From contig CAADVS010000088.1 of the NCBI GenBank assembly GCA_900752545.1, positions 1-52,010 of the forward strand: DNA of 52,010 bases, read 5' to 3'. The first letter of the stretch is position 1. Each line of letters opens with the position of its first letter. Shown here one piece after another: positions 51,811 through 52,010 of the stretch. The notes beneath the pieces were generated by a model that saw only the letters and a list, made by a program, of their open reading frames with translations, did not search any database and had not been told where the DNA came from. The translations under genes were made by a program, and so were the position numbers. Origin of the DNA: an uncultured Collinsella sp. (GTDB taxonomy: Bacteria > Actinomycetota > Coriobacteriia > Coriobacteriales > Coriobacteriaceae).

Positions 51811-52010
51811 TTACGCCTCCTTTTTCTGCTTGTCGCGGGCGGCCTTGGCAGCAAGCGCCGCACGGACCTTGGCCGCTTTCTCGGGATCCATGGCGGCAAG
51901 TTTTGCCTCCATCTCGGCAGCCTTGAGCGCGGCCTTGGCAGCGGCATCGTCATGCTGAGTATCGGAGCCGGCAGCCGCAGCGGGCTGAGCAGCGGCGCCC
52001 GCGGCGTCGC
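51811..52010 (-). CDS. Partial hydrogenase subunit, probably EchD (NuoC-like), C-terminal tail
   Basis: Only the last 65 residues are in the window: an Ala/Lys/Glu-rich helix-like tail (ending KAARDKQKKEA) and no recognisable core. By gene order (D-E-F) it is probably the EchD/NuoC-like subunit. The tail is longer and more charged than EchD usually has. The rest of the gene continues beyond 52010. Confidence 0.5.
   Translation of the reverse strand, partial: DAAGAAAQPAAAAGSDTQHDDAAAKAALKAAEMEAKLAAMDPEKAAKVRAALAAKAARDKQKKEA

Overview
The window looks like chromosomal DNA of a high-GC Gram-positive gut anaerobe of the class Coriobacteriia, most likely Collinsella or a close relative. This is inferred from several things seen together: NarL/LuxR-type regulators fused to or partnered with multi-pass membrane domains, an Nramp protein with the altered metal site of the NRMT magnesium transporters (the characterised example, as I recall it, is from Eggerthella lenta), luxS, an LPXTG-anchored giant pilin-like protein, an Ech-type [NiFe] hydrogenase, and dense intergenic palindromic repeats. 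No phage, plasmid, rRNA, tRNA or CRISPR was recognised.

Layout. 1-2.5 kb: pyrE and a 12-TM LuxR regulator (minus). 2.9-7.2 kb: a plus-strand set of two zinc-ribbon proteins, an SPFH protein with zinc-ribbon tail and a lipoprotein. 7.3-11.3 kb: an overlapping three-gene signalling operon (minus). 11.5-13 kb: 6-phospho-beta-glucosidase. 13.1-14.8 kb: a lone AAA ATPase gene between two direct repeats of about 240 bp; one repeat contains the 3' end of the next gene (DUF4867-like) and the other a decayed duplicate of it. 15.5-18.1 kb: luxS, nucleoside hydrolase and ribokinase (ribose salvage). 18.3-20.5 kb: OatA-like acyltransferase, followed by a 226-bp MITE-like palindrome. 21-24.1 kb: an NRMT-like magnesium transporter and an MgtE-N/CBS membrane protein. 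24.5-30.3 kb: envelope genes (degenerate NodB protein, PRC-barrel, YtxH, a cyanophycin-synthetase-N-like protein, a CNNM/CorC protein and a PAQR protein). 30.5-32.8 kb: alpha/beta hydrolase and DUF362 ferredoxin-like protein. 33-40 kb: a MacB/FtsX-type exporter, then a drug-type ABC-2 exporter, which is divergent from a histidine kinase/response regulator pair (40.3-42 kb). 42.6-49.7 kb: one 7-kb gene for a sortase-anchored von Willebrand A protein with about 12 Spy0128/FctA-like isopeptide domains, framed on both sides by the same two palindromic elements (A and B). 50.4-52 kb: the last three genes of an Ech hydrogenase operon, the third cut by the window edge.

How they work together. Three themes recur: envelope sensing and remodelling, Mg2+ homeostasis (NRMT, MgtE-like and possibly CNNM), and sugar/nucleoside salvage feeding fermentation with H2 evolution through Ech. 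The most unusual content is non-coding: at least seven types of hairpin or palindromic element, several in multiple copies, two of which bracket a single accessory gene. All homology statements rest on reading motifs by eye; no database search was run.
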